Both the position numbers and the translations under genes were made by a program. DNA of 17,503 nucleotides, taken from the NCBI GenBank assembly GCA_937928385.1, contig CALEZD010000114.1:1-17503 (forward strand). The letters run 5' to 3'. Below, piece by piece: positions 13,567 to 17,503 of the stretch (positions are counted from its first letter, which is position 1; the number at the start of each line of letters is the position of its first letter). This stretch comes from an uncultured Bacteroidota bacterium (GTDB taxonomy: Bacteria; Bacteroidota; Bacteroidia; Chitinophagales; Chitinophagaceae). The notes beneath the pieces are model-generated. The model saw nothing but the letters and a program-made list of their open reading frames with translations, ran no database searches and had not been told where the DNA came from.

Positions 13567-14616
13567 CTATTGAAGCTTATCGGGTTGCCAGTTCAGCTTG
13601 GGGAAAGTACGTTTGCGCAGTACGAAAAACTGCCATACTATGCTGCTGTTCATACGGCCCGATTCGTTGCGGTGGGCTACCATTTTCTTATACTCCCTGC
13701 GGCGTTTCAGCCATTTGCCCAGGCTGCCGTAAAAGCTGAAATGGGCTTTTACGATAGTGAATGTTTCTGTAAAATTGCCGGTAAGCAGCAGCCTGATGCC
13801 TGCCACACCGTCCAGCATAAAACGCAGGGGAAACAGCCAAAGGAGGCGGCTTGCCTTTTCGTTTTTCAGTAATAGTATCAGGTTGTTGCGAAAGTTGTAA
13901 AACAGCTTTTGCGGGCTGCCGTAGCTGATGACGCTGCCGCCTACATGATATACGGTGGAGCCTGCTATATAGCCTATTTTATACCCTGCATTTTTCAGCC
14001 TCCAGCACAGGTCTACTTCTTCCATGTGTGCATACAGGTCGTGGTCGAGGCCGCCGTATTTGTGGTACAGGTCGGCGCGTACCATCAGGCAGCCGCCCGA
14101 TGCCCAGAACACTTCTATATCATCATTATACTGTCCTTCGTCTTTTTCCAGTTCGGTAAATATTCTGCCACGGCAAAAGAGGTAGCCGTAATTATCCATA
14201 AAGCCGCCCGCGGCACCCGCGTATTCAAAATATTCACGCTCCCGCCAATAACGTATCTTAGGTTGGCAGGCGGCCAGCCCGCTATAGCGCTGCATAGCGC
14301 TCAGCAGCGGGGGGTACCATCCTTCCGTTACTTCAAAGTCAGCGCTCAGTAATATGTAATATTTCGCCTGCACCTGTTTCAGCGCTTCGGCATAGCCATT
14401 GGAGAAACCCCGGTTCAGGCTTATCTGCAAGGTCTTGACAGTAGGGAAGTTTTCCTGCACATACTGCAGGGTATCGTCGGTAGATGCGTTGTCTGCTACA
14501 ATGACATCGTAGCCCGTTGATGCTTCAGCTACTATGAGGGGCAAAAAAAGCTCGTGCCATTTCTTCCCGTTATAACTGAGGATAACAACAGCGGTATCAT
14601 GGGTACAAACAATCAT
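13567..14616 (-). CDS. Family 2 glycosyltransferase (rhamnosyltransferase-like)
   Basis: The 349-residue protein has the GT-A fold pattern of family 2: 'AVVILSYNG' (9-17), 'VIVADNASTDDT' (38-49), LNRGFSNGYAEAL (67-79), and the metal-binding equivalent LLSADFEV with Asp93. The acceptor region reads FWASGGCLMVRADLYHKYGG and then AHMEEVDLCWRLKNAGY with the catalytic-type Glu-Asp motif around residues 200-202. The C-terminal region (about 240-349) has hydrophobic 'RLLWLFPLRFML' and basic segments that suggest membrane association. The acceptor sugar cannot be told from sequence. It is preceded by a small membrane protein gene 15 bases upstream on the same strand. A cell-surface polysaccharide or glycoprotein role is probable. 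Confidence 0.93.
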   Translation of the reverse strand: MIVCTHDTAVVILSYNGKKWHELFLPLIVAEASTGYDVIVADNASTDDTLQYVQENFPTVKTLQISLNRGFSNGYAEALKQVQAKYYILLSADFEVTEGWYPPLLSAMQRYSGLAACQPKIRYWREREYFEYAGAAGGFMDNYGYLFCRGRIFTELEKDEGQYNDDIEVFWASGGCLMVRADLYHKYGGLDHDLYAHMEEVDLCWRLKNAGYKIGYIAGSTVYHVGGSVISYGSPQKLFYNFRNNLILLLKNEKASRLLWLFPLRFMLDGVAGIRLLLTGNFTETFTIVKAHFSFYGSLGKWLKRRREYKKMVAHRNESGRMNSSIVWQFFVLRKRTFPKLNWQPDKLQ

Positions 14617-14631
14617 TGCCTGGGCGAATGA

Positions 14632-14850
14632 TTATTTGTAGGTTGGATTGTACTTGGTATTGTCAGGAACTTCTACGTCCTTATTGCTGCTGTAGCTGTG
14701 CTCGTACAGGTTGTAGCAACCCGCCCACGCAAAGATGAAAATACCGAAAAAGAATAATAAGAATAAAAACCTTGACTTTGACGGCTTATTCAGTTCTATA
14801 TCTGCCGGGTTGTCCAGCTGGTTTTCGTCGTTGTTGTTGTGCATCTCCAT
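14632..14850 (-). CDS. Small single-pass membrane protein
   Basis: The ATG at 14850 gives 72 residues (the ATG at 14844 would give 70); a longer frame upstream lacks coding character and runs into the divergent promoter region. The protein has an Asn/Asp-rich N-terminal part, one hydrophobic helix (about residues 27-45, LFLLFFFGIFIFAWAG) and a short polar tail ending NPTYK. No motif is recognised. It is 15 bases from the glycosyltransferase gene and divergent from the sensor kinase. Its gene has a TATTTTTG element 21 bases upstream. Function unknown. Confidence 0.65.
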   Translation of the reverse strand: MEMHNNNDENQLDNPADIELNKPSKSRFLFLLFFFGIFIFAWAGCYNLYEHSYSSNKDVEVPDNTKYNPTYK

Positions 14851-14871
14851 TAAACGCAATATTTGCGCTGA

Positions 14872-14879
14872 CAAAAATA
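14872..14879 (-). promoter_or_regulatory. Bacteroidota -7 element (TATTTTTG) for the membrane protein/glycosyltransferase pair
   Basis: On the - strand TATTTTTG matches TAnnTTTG and ends 21 bases before the ATG at 14850. The only upstream TTTG is 13 bases away, too close for the usual -33 spacing, so this is a half match. Confidence 0.4.
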
Positions 14880-14940
14880 ATAGATATTCAGTCAAAATCA
14901 TAATATTTTTATAGTCATTTCGTTGTATGTACATTGTGTT

Positions 14941-16086
14941 ATGCGTCAGTACCTTAATTGGAAAACATATTTAATATTTGCGGCTTTTTGCATCGTAGGC
15001 GCATCGCTGTATTATACCAGCCAATTGGCAGCCAAACTGGCCGATGAAGAGCGCAAAAAGATGGAGCAGGTAGCGGAGGGCATCAAGATTATGGCTGATA
15101 GCGAGTCATCCGGCCTCGACCTTACCTTCGCCTCTACCTTCGTTTCGCAGAATACCACCATCCCCTTTATATCAGTTGACGAGCAGGGCAATATCAACCA
15201 GTACAACAACCTGGACACGAATAAAATCAACCGCGACCCCGGTTACCTCGAGCGAAAGCTGGCAGAGTTTAAGGGCATGAGGCCGCCTATAGAGGCAGAA
15301 CTTGGCTACGGCCTGGGCAAACATTACGTCTATTACGGCGAATCTTACCTGCTCACACAGTTGCGTTATTTCCCTTATGTACAACTGGCTATTATTTTCC
15401 TCTTTCTGCTGGTAGTGCTTATAGCGCTCAGCACAGCGCACCGCTCTATACAAAACCAGGTATGGGTGGGGCTGTCCAAAGAAACGGCCCACCAGTTGGG
15501 CACGCCTTTAAGTTCTATAGAGGGGTGGCTGGAAATATTGAAAGAAGACCATAACAACACAGATGCGCTCAACGAGATGCAGAAAGACCTGGACAGGCTG
15601 AAACTGGTGGCCGACAGGTTTGGCAAGGTAGGCAGCGCACCTGTACTGGAGGAAGAAGATATCCGTCACAGGCTGAGGAATATGGTGGATTACATGCAGA
15701 AAAGAGCACCGGCAAAAGTGTCTATTTCCATCAATGAAATGGATAAAGAAATACCGGTGAACATCAGCGGCCCCTTGCTCGACTGGGTAATAGAAAACCT
15801 GATGCGCAACGCACTGGATGCTATGGAAGGTAAAGGTAATATCCATCTATCGGTAGAAGATACGGGCCAGCAGGTGAGGATTGATATTTCAGACACAGGC
15901 AAAGGTATTCCCCGCCACCAGGTAAAGAAAATATTTAAACCCGGCTTTACCACCAAAAAGCGTGGCTGGGGGCTGGGGCTGTCCCTGTCCAAAAGGATTA
16001 TCGATAAATACCATCACGGCTCGCTGGTGGTCAGGAGCACCGAGGTGGGCAAGGGCACTACCTTCCGCATTATTCTCAGGCGCTGA
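14941..16086 (+). CDS. Orphan membrane sensor histidine kinase with variant HQLGTP H-box
   Basis: The ATG at 14941 gives 381 residues; a TTG 18 bases upstream is a weaker start. Two membrane helices (about 9-26 and 146-164) enclose a 120-residue extracytoplasmic sensor domain with no recognised fold. The phosphoacceptor region reads KETAHQLGTPLSS with His184, where the usual Glu/Asp after His is Gln. The ATP-binding domain is complete: ENLMRNALDA (N box, 285-294), SDTGKGIP (G1), FKPGFTTK (F box) and GWGLGLSLSKRI (G2). No response regulator is adjacent, so the partner must lie elsewhere. The gene is divergent from the small membrane protein and ends just before the tRNA promoter. Confidence 0.92.
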   Translation: MRQYLNWKTYLIFAAFCIVGASLYYTSQLAAKLADEERKKMEQVAEGIKIMADSESSGLDLTFASTFVSQNTTIPFISVDEQGNINQYNNLDTNKINRDPGYLERKLAEFKGMRPPIEAELGYGLGKHYVYYGESYLLTQLRYFPYVQLAIIFLFLLVVLIALSTAHRSIQNQVWVGLSKETAHQLGTPLSSIEGWLEILKEDHNNTDALNEMQKDLDRLKLVADRFGKVGSAPVLEEEDIRHRLRNMVDYMQKRAPAKVSISINEMDKEIPVNISGPLLDWVIENLMRNALDAMEGKGNIHLSVEDTGQQVRIDISDTGKGIPRHQVKKIFKPGFTTKKRGWGLGLSLSKRIIDKYHHGSLVVRSTEVGKGTTFRIILRR

Positions 16087-16095
16087 TCCTTATTT

Positions 16096-16126
16096 TTTGA
16101 GAAAACTAAAATTGCGGTTACATTTG
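16096..16126 (+). promoter_or_regulatory. Canonical Bacteroidota promoter for tRNA-Leu
   Basis: TTTG (16096-16099), 19 bases, then TACATTTG (16119-16126) matches the Bacteroidota consensus exactly. The tRNA begins 21 bases downstream. This is the best promoter in the window and supports the lineage call. Confidence 0.8.
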
Positions 16127-16146
16127 CACTCCGGTTGAAAAACCAC

Positions 16147-16230
16147 GCGGCGGTGTTGAAACTGGTAGACAAGCAACGTTGAGGTCGTTGTGCTCGCAAG
16201 GGCGTGGGAGTTCGAATCTCCTCTGCCGCA
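16147..16230 (+). tRNA. tRNA-Leu (GAG anticodon)
   Basis: Folded by hand: acceptor GCGGCGG (16147-16153) pairs with CTGCCGC (16223-16229) with one G-U; the D stem is TTG/CAA. The anticodon stem CAACG/CGTTG encloses loop TTGAGGT, giving anticodon GAG. The long variable arm GCTC-GCAA-GGGC is typical of a class II tRNA. The T stem GGGAG/CTCCT surrounds TTCGAAT. The discriminator is A at 16230. The 3' CCA is not encoded (next bases CAT), so it must be added after transcription. Reads CUC and CUU leucine codons. Confidence 0.95.
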
Positions 16231-16233
16231 CAT

Positions 16234-16274
16234 AAAAGAGGCTGTCTCATAAGTCCGAGACAGCCTCTTTTTTT
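16234..16274. terminator. Terminator after tRNA-Leu, probably bidirectional
   Basis: The 15-base arms 16234-16248 (AAAAGAGGCTGTCTC) and 16257-16271 are perfect complements around ATAAGTCC, and the right arm runs on into TTT. The A-rich left side would also give a short U tract for the - strand lipoprotein gene ending at 16289. Confidence 0.9.
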
Positions 16275-16288
16275 AGTTGTAACTATTG

Positions 16289-16864
16289 CTATTCATTATA
16301 AGCTGCAAAAAATGACTGTATGAATGATGAAGATGTTGCAGTAGTGGTTTTTGTGCAAGTCCCTCCCGAACATGCTACACATCTGCATGCCCCGCCTCCT
16401 AATTGGTCAACGATACAATCGGCACCTTCACTACATCCACTTGATTCACACTTACAGGTTGTTTCGCCGTTCATAAGAAAATTACCTTCTCCAATGTCTT
16501 CAAGTTCTGAAGCCACATTTATGGAAGTCGGGCCACTATTACTTTGCAACCACACATAAATATCAGGTGTGCCACCGGGTTCTTCTACTACAGAATGAAT
16601 GGTGTAAGAATTGAAACCAACAGATTGGTCTATAGTAAAAACTTCACGAAAAAAATCTTCCAGTTGTGGCTGTGTTATTTCTATGAAATTACTCTCTTCA
16701 TCCATATAACCAATCGTTCCTGTAATAACTGATTTTAACTCTGCAACGTCAGGTCTGGAGTTTTTTTCACCCTTAGTGTTTTTATTGCATGCTATGAATA
16801 TGACAGATGTAGCCACTAATGTGAAAAGAACTGTTGTTAGAATTACTAAATACGACTTTTTCAT
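16289..16864 (-). CDS. Lipoprotein with eight-cysteine C-terminal domain (copy 2 of tandem pair)
   Basis: The 191-residue product has a type II signal peptide, with lipobox FIAC and lipidated cysteine at residue 26, followed by NKN. A central domain includes 'VITGTIGYMDEESNF', 'YTIHSVVEEPGG' and 'IYVWLQSNSG'. The C-terminal region is cysteine-rich, with spacing C-x-C-x4-C-x5-C-x9-C-x-C-x2-C-x4-C, then a Thr/Ser-rich stretch and an aromatic end (FIQSFFAAYNE). The layout and many residues match the next gene upstream, from which it is 40 bases away, so it is a tandem duplicate. The gene looks AT-richer than the glycosyltransferase region. Function unknown; the cysteines could form disulfides or bind metal. 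Confidence 0.85.
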   Translation of the reverse strand: MKKSYLVILTTVLFTLVATSVIFIACNKNTKGEKNSRPDVAELKSVITGTIGYMDEESNFIEITQPQLEDFFREVFTIDQSVGFNSYTIHSVVEEPGGTPDIYVWLQSNSGPTSINVASELEDIGEGNFLMNGETTCKCESSGCSEGADCIVDQLGGGACRCVACSGGTCTKTTTATSSSFIQSFFAAYNE

Positions 16865-16904
16865 ATCATGTGTTTTAGGGGTTTAGAATTAATTTTCCAT
16901 AGTT

Positions 16905-17474
16905 TTAATAAGATGATGCGTTCGTAATGAAATAATTCTGAACATAGCCTGTGGAAGAAGCTGTGGACTTCTTTTCACATTCTCCTTCACATGTGCTACA
17001 GATACAGCCACTGGTTGTCTGAGTTGCATCGCATCCATATGTGGTCGCACAGTCTATGGTTTTGCATTCGCAGGATTTTTCACCATCCATTAAATAGTTA
17101 CCCCCGCCTAAATCATCTAATGAGGAAGTGACACTTACTGTGCCATCCGTGCTCCGAAGATAGACATATAAAATATCCGGTTGGCCTGGGTCGCCGGGTA
17201 CAGAGTGAATTGTGTACGGATTGAACTCAACTTCTACAGGTATATCAAATATGTGTTGAAAGAAGCTAACTAATAATGCATGATTAGGCTCCTGAAAGTT
17301 TTCTTCTTCATCTATATAACCTACTACACCTGAAATTACAGTTTGTAAGCCTTTAGCATCTACTGAAGTTGCTTCCTTGTTCGCACTTGGTTTATTTTTA
17401 TTACAAGCAATAAATATTCCTACGGTTGATACGAATAGAAATGATGTCAGGAGAATTAATTTGGTTCTGTTCAT
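16905..17474 (-). CDS. Lipoprotein with eight-cysteine C-terminal domain (copy 1 of tandem pair)
   Basis: The 189-residue product has lipobox FIAC with the lipidated cysteine at residue 24, again followed by NKN. It shares with its neighbour 'VISGVVGYIDEEENF', 'NPYTIHSVPGDPG', a 'YVYLRSTDG' strand, 'GGGNYLMDGE' and the cysteine pattern C-x-C-x4-C-x5-C-x8-C-x-C-x2-C-x3-C, differing by one residue in two of the spacers. The C terminus (GYVQNYFITNASSY) is aromatic like its paralogue. It is the first of the pair in transcription order; only 29 bases upstream of its ATG lie in the window, and no promoter element is seen there, so it may itself follow another gene. Function unknown. Confidence 0.85.
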   Translation of the reverse strand: MNRTKLILLTSFLFVSTVGIFIACNKNKPSANKEATSVDAKGLQTVISGVVGYIDEEENFQEPNHALLVSFFQHIFDIPVEVEFNPYTIHSVPGDPGQPDILYVYLRSTDGTVSVTSSLDDLGGGNYLMDGEKSCECKTIDCATTYGCDATQTTSGCICSTCEGECEKKSTASSTGYVQNYFITNASSY

Positions 17475-17503
17475 AATAGATAATATTTAAGGTTAAATAA
17501 ATA

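Overview
The window looks like ordinary chromosome from a member of the Bacteroidota, probably near Chitinophagaceae (lineage inferred, not proven). The signs are a type IX secretion C-terminal tail on a large secreted protein, a LytS/LytTR two-component pair, many short lipoproteins, A-rich leaders in place of Shine-Dalgarno sites, and a textbook TTTG-N19-TAnnTTTG promoter ahead of the tRNA. Genes are packed tightly. No intergenic gap exceeds about 130 bases, and I see no insertion sequence, phage gene or CRISPR array.

Left part (1-6009): a secreted and surface-protein cluster. A + strand lipoprotein (53-796) converges on a - strand run that reads chaperone-like protein (4885-4055), pilin-like protein (4000-3470), a 724-residue T9SS cargo protein with dockerin repeats and a cohesin-like domain (3404-1230), and a small lipoprotein (1191-793). 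Two more small secreted proteins (4955-5515 and 5512-6009, stop and start overlapping) run divergently from the chaperone gene. Both resemble the - strand pilin-like protein. One chaperone-like protein with three related beta-rich exported proteins suggests a surface-fibre or surface-layer locus. No usher gene is visible here, and this is the most likely place for an undescribed system.

Middle (6085-10593): a two-domain secreted M16 zinc peptidase with its own terminator, then a DegT/RfbH-type sugar enzyme whose PLP lysine position holds histidine and which lacks the Fe-S cysteines of RfbH, followed by a small membrane protein. A bidirectional terminator separates these from the next block.

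Right-centre (10594-14850, - strand): an operon reading LiaF-like membrane protein, DUF4288 protein, LytS-type histidine kinase, LytTR response regulator. It looks like a cell-envelope stress module. Its promoter has four CCGTTT direct repeats at or upstream of the -33 element, which may be binding sites for the operon's own LytTR regulator. Upstream lie a family 2 glycosyltransferase and a small membrane protein, also on the - strand.

Right end (14941-17474): an orphan sensor kinase with a variant HQLGTP H-box, a tRNA-Leu(GAG) with a clear promoter and terminator, and two tandem paralogous lipoproteins, each ending in a conserved eight-cysteine domain. The second of these starts close to the window edge, so the array may continue beyond it.
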